Source: Hemerocallis citrina
Taxonomy: Eukaryota; Streptophyta; Magnoliopsida; Asparagales; Asphodelaceae
DNA length: 64,000 bases
Direction: 5' to 3'
NCBI GenBank assembly: GCA_017893485.1
Contig: JACEHZ010000592.1
Span: forward strand, 1,240,001-1,304,000
A model generated the notes under the pieces. That model was not told the DNA's origin. It was given only the letters and a program-made list of their open reading frames with translations, and searched no databases. Made by a program: the position numbers and the translations under genes. This document shows positions 1 to 10,957 of the stretch, piece by piece. Positions within the stretch are counted from its first letter, which is position 1. Every line of letters begins with the position of its first letter.

Positions 1-1277
1 GGTGTAATACTATGTATAAGTGTTAGAATGCTATGAAATTTTCCAGGAACCTTATAGACATGCTTAGGGTTTACCTCAAATTTCTGTAGATTTTTATAAC
101 ATATTTATACCATGTTTTCACCCCTTAGAAGTTGACACCTAGCTACTGCCAGAACAGCTGACCTGCAAAGAATGGAGTTTTTAGCCTAGATACAGTTAGA
201 ACTAGCAGAAAGTCCCTGAATATAACTTGTAGCCCTATCTGTCTAGATGTCCATAGCCTACTAGAAGTTCGAATTTGGAGCTTTAGTCTGGGAGTTATAC
301 CTGTTTTAGTGTGACTGTGTCAGCCATTTCAGATTTACTGTTTCTTGCTTATTATTGTGTAATATACCATGTTGCTGCATTATCATTATTCACTTGACAT
401 TCTTATGACTACCCGCATGTGCATATATTACTTAACAAAACACTAAATAAGCCGGGGTTTCTAAGGGTTGACCTAGTAGTGGACCGTCTCAGAAAATGTA
501 CTCGGTAGGGCCCTCCTGTTACATGGACTGGTTACATGGAAGGTGGAGAATACTTGTGGAGACGTGAACTTGTTATCTTGTTATCTTGTTATCATAATAT
601 ACCCGAGTACATGCTCTGTAGACCCCACTACGAAGTCTAAAACGAACACTGTTGTGCGTGCATCGAACCTGTAGTATGGGATGCAGTAGTACGTGCACTA
701 GTTAGGAGAAACAACTTGATAATAGACCTAGTTGACATATATACATACTTGATAAAGACCATTGCTATTAGTACCATTATTGCCCTTGCAAATTTGATCT
801 TGATTCATATTTCCTACACGTACCTTACTCCTTTACTCTCTGTTTTCACTACTTACTGTCTGTACTTGCTCTAAGGACATTTATTTTTCTTCTTTAGTTA
901 ACCCAGCCACAGGTGAACCCGAGGATCTACCAGAAGGAGTCGGTGAGCAGTACTTTTAGATTGGAGCAACTGCTTGATAATAAATTATTCCCCTTCATGT
1001 TCTTTTTCATTCATTGTAATTCTTTTATTTATTTAGAATTGTACCCTGGGCTTTCGACCCGTAACTGCTACTTATTTCTCAGTATTATTATCATGTTGGA
1101 TTATTAATTTCTTGAATTCAATTATTGTTCTGTGATGTTATTATTTGCGTGGTTGTGATATAATTTTCTGAGTATTGTTGAGTTGGGACTGGTACAGCTT
1201 GTGAATGATATTAAAATCATTCGTTGGGCCTACGTCACGGGCTCGTATTTCCGTATTTTGGGAAGCGGGGCGTGACA
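1..1277 (+). repeat. 5' LTR of Tekay element (3' part only)
   Basis: This stretch matches 8304-9580 at a constant offset of 8303 with few differences and ends in GGGGCGTGACA, as the 3' LTR does. About 1.86 kb of the LTR lies outside the window. A small open frame at 913-1107 recurs in the other LTR and is not considered a gene. Confidence 0.93.
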
Positions 1278-1286
1278 GGTTTTTAG

Positions 1287-1299
1287 TGGTATCAGAGCC
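1287..1299 (+). other. Primer binding site, initiator Met tRNA type
   Basis: TGGTATCAGAGCC lies 9 bases after the LTR end. It is the classic sequence complementary to the 3' end of plant initiator methionine tRNA, used to prime minus-strand DNA synthesis in chromoviruses. Confidence 0.9.
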
Positions 1300-1550
1300 T
1301 GGATTTTGAGTAATGTGTCGATCAAATATGACTATCTTATGGATGTTTGACTTTGATTGGTGTATTACTCGATCTTGGTTCTAACCAGATTTAACTCAAC
1401 AATATGTTCACCACGCGAATCACATGAACATGTAATAACCAACATACTTCCTTTGCTTGATCCCTGATTGATTCCTTCGTATCCAATTCCTTCATTCCCT
1501 AATCGTCCTGCTCTTTCCATTTATTCATAATCATGCAATCTGGATGCTAA

Positions 1551-2888
1551 ATGTATTTTTCCATGATGCAGACAATGGTTAGGAAGATGATCCCCTCTTC
1601 CCGTCCTGAAGATGGCCCAATGGGAGATCCCCCTATTGCACAAATTGTGCAGATGCTCAGGGGCAGCTCTTCTTCTTCCCAACAGAGGGAAGTACGGTCT
1701 GAGAACGCAGCTGTGCTCCAAGCACTGCAGCAAGAACAAAATGAGCGGCACATGCAGCAGATGGCGCAAATACAGAGAGAGCATGCTGAGATGATGAAGG
1801 CAGTCTTAGGAGCTGTCAACAGAGAGCCTCTTACACCTGCGCCTGGAGTATTGCCGTCTAGACCGGGCAATGTAGCTGATTTCATGAGGCTACACCCTGA
1901 TAAGTTCACAGGTGCTGAAGGTCCATTGGAGGCTGAGCAGTGGCTGATTAGGACTGAGCAGTTGTTGATCGCTGCAAGGATAGCCAAAGCAGACCGAGTG
2001 GATGTAGTAAGCATCCAGTTGACCGATCTTGCCCGTATCTGGTGGTAGGCTGAAGCTGATAGATTGGAGAGGCCTATTGCATGGACCACCTTCACCGCGA
2101 GTTTTATGGTGAAATTCTTCCCCAGTGTCGCTAGAGCTGAGATGGAGCAGCAATTCGTCAACTTGACTCAGGTTCGGTAATGTTAATTAAGTCATTTATT
2201 GTTGCCTATAGCATATGTGACAATATTAATTAAAACGTTACCTTGACTCAGGGGAATCGAACGGTGGATGAGTATGCTGCAGAGTTTCTTCGGCTCAGTC
2301 GTTTTGCACCTTCCTTGGTTACAACCGAGGAAGATCGAGCCCGCAGGTTTCAGTTGGGGCTTCGTCCGGACCTACATAACCAGTTGGTGGCCCACCGCCA
2401 CCGCACTTATGAAGACATACTTGATGCTGTAAGGGTCCAGGAACAAGCTCACAAGAGGACCAATACTACTCAGCGAGGGGGGCAGCACCCCGTCTTCTCT
2501 CGATCTGTTGTGGGGCCTATTCGGAGGCCAGCTCCGACCCCGCCTGTGAGAGTGCAGCCGTATTCGCCTGCTGTCCCGACATGTACCTTCTGCAACCGGG
2601 TGGGGCACTTGCACAAGGATTGCTGCCGAGCCAACCGCCTGTGCCTTACGTGCGGGGGTGCTGATCACATCATGCGGGACTGCCCCAGGAACAGACCTGT
2701 TGCACCAGCTGGAGGTCCAGCTCAGTTTGGAGCACCGGCCCGACCTCAGGTGAGGCCACCTCTCCCTCTACAGAGACGTGCCTTCGTTCACCGGAGGATG
2801 ACTCCTGGAGGAGGTCAGATGGGAGGTCGTGGTCAGGCCTTCAACCTGACTACAGCTGAAGCTGAAACACCTACTGGAGTAGTTGCAA
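1551..2888 (+). pseudogene. gag: Tekay gag (capsid and nucleocapsid), two exon-like blocks
   Basis: The frame opens at ATG 1551 (several nearby ATGs are alternatives). It encodes a glutamine-rich N-terminal part and the retroelement capsid domain, then resumes at 2252 and ends in two CCHC zinc knuckles, CTFCNRVGHLHKDC and CLTCGGADHIMRDC, near 2580-2690. These knuckles bind the element RNA during packaging. A TAG at 2046-2048 breaks the first block. An 80-base segment at 2172-2251 has GT and AG ends, and skipping it joins the blocks in frame inside a conserved stretch (FVNLTQ then GNRTVDEYA). The frame then continues into protease only if 2889-3012 is also skipped. Product class is certain; the splice interpretation is inferred. 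Confidence 0.85.
2172..2251 (+). other. Putative intron 1 in Tekay gag
   Basis: The segment starts GTTCGGTAAT and ends TTGACTCAG. Removing it joins two gag blocks in phase 0. It is also bounded by a 10-base direct repeat TTGACTCAGG (2163-2172 and 2243-2252), so a small insertion with target duplication is the alternative reading. Confidence 0.6.
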
Positions 2889-3012
2889 GTATGTTGTAGT
2901 TGCATTTTGTTATTTTATATTCAGTTCTTGCATATCTCTTCTCCTTGCTATTTGATCCTTTGTATTACCATGCATGCAATTCCCATTTCTTATTCATTGA
3001 ATCTTCTATTAG
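2889..3012 (+). other. Putative intron 2 between gag and protease of Tekay element
   Basis: The 124-base segment begins with GTATGTTG, a good plant donor, and ends TTCTATTAG after a T-rich tract. Removing it fuses the gag end (phase 1) to the protease start so that the frame runs directly into [10 protein letters not shown]. Without removal, gag stops at 2897-2899. Confidence 0.72.
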
Positions 3013-6000
3013 GCATTATTCTTGTGCATTCTCTTCCTGCCCATGTGTTGTTCGATTCTGGTGCAACCCATTCGTTTGTGTCCTCCCATTTCGTCGACCA
3101 TCATCGATTGGCAAGCGATGACATGCCAGCAGCTTGGGACATTACCACTGGTGGAGGTACTATTGTTTGCTCTAAAGTGTGCAAACAGAGTCTCCTACTG
3201 ATTGGTGACAAAGAGTTCGAAGCTGATTTAATTGTGATTAACAATTCGGGCTTCGACGTCATACTGGGAATGGAATGGCTAGGCGTCACCTACGCAGTGA
3301 TTGACTGTCGGAAGAAGAAGGTGACCTTCAAGCTCCTTGGGCAACCTGAGTTCGAGTTTCATGCGGGTGAGACACCGTCTGCACGTGTCGAGAGCCCGAT
3401 GTCCCCGAAGGCTGGTGCACTTGAGTCAATGTGCACTGATGGTGAAGTTGCGCCCGTGGTTGTGCGGGACTTCCTTGACGTATTCCCTGATGAGCTTCCT
3501 GGGCTTCCACCAGACCGAGACGTAGTGTTCAGCATTGAAGTTCAGCCAGGCACTACACCAATCTCGAAGAACCCATACCGCATGGCACCAACTGAATTGG
3601 CCGACCTGAAAGTACAAATCCAAGAGTTATTGGATAGAGGCTTTATCAGGCCAAGTGTTTCGCCGTGGGGAGCTCCGGTGTTGTTCTTCACCAAGAAAGA
3701 CGGTAGTCGCAGACTCTGCATCGACGATTGGGAGCTGAACCAGGTTACGGTGAAGAACAGGTACCCACTACCAAGGATTGATGATCTGTTCGATCAGCTG
3801 GGAGGTGCATCCGTGTTCTCAAAGTTGGATCTTCGCTCAGGTTATCATCAAGTCAGAGTAAAGACTGAAGATATTCCGAAGACAGCATTCCGCACAAGAT
3901 ATGGACACTATGAATTTTTAGTGATGCCCTTCGGCGTTACTAATGCACCGGTAGTATTTATGAGCTTGATGAACAGGGTATTCTCGCCATTCTTGGATCA
4001 GTTTGTCGTTGTATTCATAGACGACATCCTGGTGTACTCACAGAACATGGAGGATCATGCCAAGCACTTGAGAATTGTCTTGCAGACGCTGAGAGAGAAT
4101 CAATTGTACGGAAAGCTCAGCAAGTGCAAATTCTGGCTGAATCGTATTGCTTTCTTGGGTCATGTTATCTCTGGTGAGGGTGTATCAGTTGATCCGTCGA
4201 AGATTTCTGCTGTTAAGGATTGGCCGGTGCCGAAGTCAGTACCAGAAGTGCGGAGTTTCCTGGGATTGACAGGATATTACAGGAAGTTCGTTCAAGACTT
4301 CTCAAAGATTGCAGGACCTTTGACCAACTTGACGAAGAAGGAGCAGAGATTTGTCTGGGATGGTGCCTGTGAGGAAGCTTTTGTGGAATTGAAGAATCGG
4401 TTGACATCAGCACCTGTGCTGACGATACCAGACAGTTCTGGAGGATTTGTGATTCACTGCGATACTTCAGGTAGAGGTTTGAGTGCAGTTCTGCTGCAGA
4501 AAGGTAGAGTGGTAGCTTATGCTTCAAGGCAGCTGAGGCCACACGAAAAGAACTACCCTACCCACGATCTAGAACTTGCAGCGGTGATATTTGCTCTAAA
4601 ATTATGGAGACACTATTTGCTCGGAGATAGAGTAGAGATTTTCACAGATCACAAGAGTCTCAAATATGTGTTCACGCAGAAGGATCTGAACATGAGACAG
4701 AGGAGATGGTTAGAACTGATGGCGGATTTCGACATCGATTTACAGTACCACCCGGGCAAGATAAATCTGGCACCCGATGCCCTTAGTAGGAGGCCTGCTG
4801 CAATGTTTCTAACCAAGCAGAAGGAGATATTAGAAGATATGAGGAGGATGGAATTAGAAGTGGTTCACCCAGGTGCAGCGTGGCAGTTTATGATGTTGCA
4901 GTTGCAGTCTTCGTTAGTGGAGCAGATCAAGGCAGCTCAGGCAGATGATCAGCAACTGCAGGAATTCCGTAGTGAAGTGGAGGCAGGTCTGAGATCTGAC
5001 TTAGTCATCCATTCAGACGGGTCACTCCGTTTTGGATCCAGGTTATGTGTTTCTAGAGGTGAGGTCAGGCAGAGATTACTCGAGGAAGCACATCAGTCTC
5101 AATACTCTATCCATCCAGGAGGTACCAAAATGTACAGAGATTTGAAGCAACACTTTTTGTGGCATGGAATGAAAAGGGCCGTGGCAAGGTTTGTGTCACA
5201 ATGCCTGATTTGTCAGCAAGTGAAGGCGGAGCATCAGAGGACCGCTGGATTATTGCAACCTCTTCCGATTCCAGAATGGAAATGGGAGAATATTACTATG
5301 GACTTCGTGACAGCATTGCCCAGGAGTCCCAAGGGTCATAACGCTATCTGGGTGATAGTGGACCGGTTGACGAAGAGTGCCCACTTCATCCCATTCAGGG
5401 TGGGTCAGTTTACTGAGAGCCTGGCGGAACGATATATTTAGGAGATAGTGAGACTGCACAGTGTTCCCGTCAGCATCGTATCCGACAGGGATACGAGGTT
5501 CAGGTCACATTTCTGGGAGAGTCTTCAGCAGAGTCTGGGGAGCAGGTTGAACTATAGCACAGCATTCCACCCCCAGACGGACGGACAGTCCGAAAGGACG
5601 ATTCAGACACTGGAGGATATGTTGCGATCCTGTGTTCTCCAATTTGGTGGTTCTTGGGAGGATCACTTGCACCTGGTCGAGTTTTCATACAACAACAGTT
5701 ATTCGGCAAGCATCAGTGCAGCTCTGTTTGAAGCACTCTATGGTCGTAAATGTAGGTCCCCAGTCTGTTGGGACAACATTGGAGAGAGGAAACTCTTGGA
5801 ACCAGAGTTGATTACGAAGACAGTTGATGCAGTAGCTCAGATCCGGAAGCATCTGCAAGCCGCTCAGGACCGGCAGAAGAAATGGGCTGACTGTCGTCGT
5901 AGACCTCTAGAGTTTGAGGCAGGTGATCACGTGTTTCTGAAGGTATCACCTTGGAAAGGCGTCATCCGATTTGGTGGTGGGGGTAAGCTGAGTCCCCGAT

Positions 6001-6338
6001 TCATTGGTCCTTTTGATATTGTGGAGCGCGTGGGCAAGGTAGCCTACCGACTCGCATTACCACCAGCTTTGTTCGGAGTTCATGACGTATTCCACGTCTC
6101 TCAGCTCAGGAAATATGTTAGAGACGACAGCCATGTGGTTGGATACTCGGAGTTGTCCATGAGACCAGACTTGTCATGCGAAGTCCAGCCAGTTGCTATT
6201 GTGAACAGACGCGAGAAAGTGTTGAAGAACAAAGTGATCAAACTCGTTTGTGTCTCCTGGAATCCTCACTCGCATGGGGAGTCGACTTGGGAATTGGAGG
6301 AAGAAATTCAGAAGAAATTCCCTCATCTCTTTGAGTAA
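3013..6338 (+). pseudogene. pol: Tekay protease-RT-RNase H-integrase-chromodomain polyprotein
   Basis: Domains in order are: aspartic protease with [10 protein letters not shown] (about 3048-3085); reverse transcriptase with the FIDDI catalytic motif near 4014-4028; RNase H with CDTSG and FTDHKSL (about 4455-4670); integrase zinc finger HX8H..CX2C (about 5090-5220); integrase catalytic D (MDF, about 5300), D (VSDRD, about 5480) and E (GQSERT, about 5587); and a chromodomain ending STWELEEEI near 6283-6310. The frame is continuous except for TAG at 5439-5441, where the family normally has a sense codon. The chromodomain is thought to guide integration to histone-marked chromatin. Confidence 0.93.
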
Positions 6339-6429
6339 TTGTATTTGTCTTGTTTATTTGTTTTTCTTTCCTTCTCTCGGGGTACCTACGATCCACCGAT
6401 TTGAATTTCGAGGACGAAATTCTTCTTGT

Positions 6430-6444
6430 AAGGTGGGTAGGATT
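6430..6444 (+). other. Polypurine tract of Tekay element
   Basis: AAGGTGGGTAGGATT lies directly before the TG start of the 3' LTR and primes plus-strand synthesis. The preceding GAGGACGAAATTC is the usual Tekay-family signature just after the chromodomain. Confidence 0.85.
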
Positions 6445-9400
6445 TGTAACCCCTGTTTTTGATTGTACGAATTAATTTTTTCGTGTATGTCTTTGATGTA
6501 TTTTTTCTCCCTAATTATTGTATCTGGGTCTTTGTCATGTTGTGGGCTTACTAGTTTCCATTTATTTACTATATTATTGTATTTTGTCGCCCATCTACAC
6601 TCAAGCCCAACCCATATCTTATTGGATATTGGATCCTAGTCTAAAGCTACCCACAACCCAATTCCCCTAACTAACCAGACTAATTCTCCCTCAATCCCAC
6701 AATTCCCTAACATCCCACAATCTCCTCTTTATTGGTTGCATTAAAAATACCCCACCTTCCCCACAAATCAGAACCACCCCTTAACAAACTCTCCCTCTCT
6801 CTCCCGTTCTCTCTCCCTCTCCTGTTTCTCAAAAACCCAAACAACCCACAACCTCCCGCTCACTTCTCCCATTCTCGCCTTCACCCAAAAATCACCCAAA
6901 ACCAGCACTTCGCATCGCCAACTCCATCACATCCCCTACCTCGTTCCTCCATTGCCGTCACCAACGCCACCTCAGTCACCACCTAGCCCCGTCCTCATCT
7001 CCATTATTCTCCGCTTCGACCTCCCCAAAGCCGAACCCAACTCCATCGAAGAACCCACTCCGACATCACCTTCGAACCACTGTCGCCCTCTCCCAACCAC
7101 TTCGATCACCTTCGCAACATCACCGCGAGCTCTTCACAGTCTCGCCGGCGCCGCCCAAGCCCAGAAGACTCCGTCTCTGTCTTCCTCTGTTTCGATCACG
7201 AAACAGAGCTTCGCTCTCGCCGGAGCCGTTCGCCGTCGCTTGTGGTTGCGTCGCTTCCCGACCAACACCGTCGACTCAGTCACCACCAGCCGTCCACGCC
7301 ACACTGCGCTGTCGCTGAGGCTCGCACTGTTCCCTCTCTTCGATCGAAGGAAGGAGACAAACGGCGATTGGTCGCTCTTGCTGTTTGCTGTTCGGCACAC
7401 ACCGATCCCACCACCTCTGTTCCGTGTTTGAATTGGATCCGCTGCGAGATCGAATCCTGATTCGCTGCTGCCGCTGTTCTGTGTTCTACCCGCACTGAAT
7501 CCCTCTTGCTACCTTGCTATTTTGGCCGATCTTGTGTGGGGGATAGCTACTGTTGCTGTTTGTTGCTGTTGAGTTCTCGCACGTATTTTGCACGTGTCTC
7601 TTGGGATTGTTCCCCGGGATTCTGATCCCATTATTCTTATTTTATTGAATCGACTACTACGAAAAAGGCAAGTTCACTTGAACTATTTTATTTATTCTAG
7701 TTCATGATTAGTTGACCTCTTATGCAAGTAGTTCCAATTTATTTATCGATAATTTTGCCTTGTGTCCCATCTCGTTAAGAGTATCAAGGGTTTACATGAG
7801 CTAACCCGACGTACTCTTGACTTCTTTATTATCCATTGACTCAAACCCAAGCCTAGACATACATTTGACATGAATAAATAAATAAATTTGTACATGAGGA
7901 AAACACGCCGTGATTAAATGCATATTATTTATATGAAATCTTGTGACTTGAACTTGATAAATTCACTTGGCTTGTTATTTGGAAAATTCACAATGCTTGC
8001 TTTACATTAATCTTGATATATGTGTGATTCATTAGTTCGATAACTACTCACTTAATGAATATAAACATGATAGTTTTTATAAAATTCTTGTTGCATGTAT
8101 TGTTTAGCACAGAGATTTCGACCCTGTAAATATGAGATTTAGCACACAAGATATAAAAGACAGTTTTTATCCATTGGACCTAGTTTCCAACCCAAGTGAC
8201 AAATCTTAATTTGAAGTCACGAGCTGTAAGATATAACATTTTTAGTCCCCGCTAGCCTACATTTTCAGACTGCAAAAATTACTATAACCTCGACATATTC
8301 GATGGTGTAATACTATGTAGAAGTGTTAGAATGCTATGAAATTTTCCAGGAACCTTATAGACATGCTTAGGGTTCACCTCAAATTTCTGTAGATTTTTAT
8401 AACATATTTATACCATGTTTTCACCCCTTAGAAGTTGACACCTAGCTGCTGCCAGAACAGCTGACCTGCAAAGAATGGAGTTTTTAGCCTAGATACAGTT
8501 AGAACTAGCAGAAAGTCCCTGAATATAACTTGTAGCCCTATCTGTCTAGATGTACATAGTCTACTAGAAGTTCAAATTTGGAGCTTTAGTCTAGGAGTTA
8601 TACCTGTTTTAGTGTGACTGTGTCAGCCATTTCAGATTTACTGTTTCTTGCTTATTATTGTGTAATATACCATGTTGCTGCATTATCATTATTCACTTGA
8701 CATTCTTATGACTACCCACATGTGCATATATGAATAAACAAAACACTAAATAAGCTGGGGTTTCTAAGGGTTGACCTAGTAGTGGACCGTCTCAGAAAAT
8801 GTACTCGGTAGGGCCCTCCTGTTACATGGACTGGTTACATGGAAGGTGGAGAATACTTGTGGAGACGTGAACTTGTTATCTTGTTATCTTGTTATCGTGA
8901 TATACCCGAGTACACGCTCTGTAGACCCCACCACGAAGTCTAAAACGAACACTGTTGTGCGTGCATCGAACCTGTAGTATGGGATGCAGTAGTACGTGCA
9001 CTAGTTAGGAGAAACAACTTGATAATAGACCTAGTTGACATATATACATACTTGATAAAGACCATTGCTATTAGTACCATTATTGCCCTTGCAAATTTGA
9101 TCTTGATTCATATTTCCTACACGTACCTTACTTCTTTACTCTCTGTTTTCACTACTTGTTGTCCGTACTTGCTCTAAGGACATTTATTTTTCTTTTTTAG
9201 TTAACCCAGCCACAGGTGAACCCAAGGATCTACCAAAAGGAGTCGGCGTGCAGTACTTTTAGATTGGAGCAACTGCTTGATAATAAATTATTCCCCTTCA
9301 TGTTCTTTTTCATTCATTGTAATTCTTTTATTTATTTAGAATTGTACCCCGGGCTTTCGACCCGTAACTGCTACTTATTTCTCAGTATTATTATCATGTT

Positions 9401-9580
9401 GGATTATTAATTTCTTGAATTCAATTATTATTCTGTGATGTTATTATTTGCGTGGTTGTGATATAATTTTTTGAGTATTGTTGAGTTGGGACTGGTACAG
9501 CTTATGAATGATATTAAAATCATTCGCCGGGCCTACGTCACGTGCTCGTATTTTCGTATTTTGGGAAGCGGGGCGTGACA
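6445..9580 (+). repeat. 3' LTR of Tekay element, 3136 bp
   Basis: It starts TGTAACCCCTG and ends GGGGCGTGACA. The 8304-9580 part duplicates window positions 1-1277. Positions 6600-7450 are C-rich and give long overlapping open frames on both strands that have no family resemblance. The sequence continues at 9581 with CCGCG, the first bases of Tat copy A and the likely target duplication; the partner copy is outside the window. Confidence 0.93.
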
Positions 9581-10957
9581 CCGCGACCACAGGAGGTCCC
9601 CTCCTCACAGGGGCGGAGAGAGTCCCCTGAGTACCATCGAAGAAGACATCGTTCTCCCGCTGGTCGGTAGCCCCCGAGGGACGATAACAGACCTATCAAC
9701 CGAGCCGAATTCCAAGAGTTCCAGGCTACAATCCCGCAGGCCCTCAACCTCCGGCCGAACAACTACAATGTTCAGAGGATCCCCACTCCTCCTCCGGTCC
9801 AAAGTCCTCGCCATTGGTCCTTAACCCCTCCTCAAGCTCCGAGTCACCGCCATCACAGTCCTCGCCATTCCCCTAGCTACCATCGCCGAACTCCGCGATC
9901 CCCTACTTATGCAGACGAGTCCAGAGGCTCGCTTGGCTACCGTCGAAGGGACGATGCGGTCCACCGCCGTCTCCACGAGATAGAGAGGCACCTCATCCAA
10001 CTGGATAGAGAAGAAGAACTGAGAGGAAGGATCCTCCATCCAAGCTGACCTCCCTTCTCTCGAACAATCATGGAGGCGCCCGTTCCAATAGGCTTCAAGC
10101 CCCCGCAGTTTGAGAATTACTCTAGGGAGTCAGACCCCGTGGACCACATCGAAAGCTTCAAGACCCTCATGTTGATCCACCAAGCTTCCGATGCTCTACT
10201 GTGCAAAACCTTCCCCGGTACTCTCAATGGTCCGGCACGAGAATGGTACTCTCGTCTTGCCCCATCCTCCATATTCTCCTTTGAACAATTTGAGACCCTC
10301 TTCGTCACCCACTTCCTGAGTAGCCGCCGCACCGAGAAGACTAGTATTTCGCTACTCTACCTCAGTCAGAAGAAGGGTGAGAAGCTAAGAGATTATGTGA
10401 AGCGGTTTACCGCGGAAGCTAGGTCCATTGCCTCCCTCGACCAATCGGTCGCCGCTGCAGCCTTCCAGTCAAACGTCCTCAACTCAAGCCTTCGGTCTTC
10501 CCTAGCCAAGAAGCCCCGACAAAACTTCTCCAACCTTCTTCTCAGGAGAGAGAAGTATATCCGGGCTGAGGAAGCTGAACATCGACCCACTTTTGAGGGG
10601 TCTTCCTCCGGGACCATGAGAAAGACAGCTGAAGAAGAAGGAGCTAAGAAGCTCCAGAAGGACAACGGGGGCCAGCGCCGCCCGCCTCCTAGATTTGAGA
10701 AGTTTACCCCTCTTAACGCCAAAATTTCTACCATTCTCATGGAGGTTGAGAAGGAAGGAGTTCTACCTCCTGTCCCGAAGATGAACACCCCCGACAAGAA
10801 GAGGGACAAGAAAAAGTGGTGCCGATATCATCGGGACCACGGTCACGACACCAACGACTATCGGGCTCTGAAAAATGAAATTGAGGCCCTCATCCAGAGA
10901 TGGCAGCTGTCTAAGTTTGTGAGAAATGACCGAATTGATCTTCCTCCACCCCCAGGG
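9581..10957 (+). pseudogene. gag: Tat A gag, 5' truncated by the Tekay insertion
   Basis: The frame reads an arginine/proline-rich linker, then the capsid domain beginning MEAPVPIGFKPPQF at 10070, then the Tat nucleocapsid motif WCRYHRDHGH near 10817-10850. In this copy the last cysteine of that motif is tyrosine (NDYRA against NDCRA in B). Nonsense codons include TGA at 10046-10048, where B keeps CGA. A one-base loss in a C/G run near 10950-10960 shifts the frame at the gag-protease linker. Gag would package the element RNA; this copy cannot make it intact. Confidence 0.88.

Larger units (their letters stand above)
1..9580 (+). mobile_element. Tekay/Del-type Ty3-gypsy chromovirus retrotransposon, left end outside window
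   Basis: The sequence at 1-1277 is repeated at 8304-9580 and forms the end of a long terminal repeat. Between the two LTRs lie an initiator-Met type primer site, gag with two zinc knuckles, protease, reverse transcriptase, RNase H, integrase and a C-terminal chromodomain, followed by a purine tract. This order and the chromodomain place it in the Tekay/Del chromoviruses. The complete 3' LTR is 3136 bp. By eye about 35 differences separate the two visible LTR stretches, roughly 3%. Its 3' end abuts the gag of Tat copy A, so it inserted into that older element. The coding frame carries two nonsense codons, so this copy is not autonomous. Confidence 0.93.

Noticed and set aside
913..1107. 64-codon open frame in the Tekay LTR, repeated at 9216-9410
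   Set aside because: It is duplicated only because both LTRs carry it, it has no recognisable domain, and it is T-rich low-complexity sequence.
1287..1299. Possible tRNA gene remnant (TGGTATCAGAGCC)
   Set aside because: It is only 13 bases and sits right after an LTR, so it is a primer site; no cloverleaf around it. The same holds at 22904.
6952..7495. Overlapping open frames on both strands in the Tekay 3' LTR
   Set aside because: The stretch is C-rich, which removes stops in several frames at once; no family resemblance on either strand.
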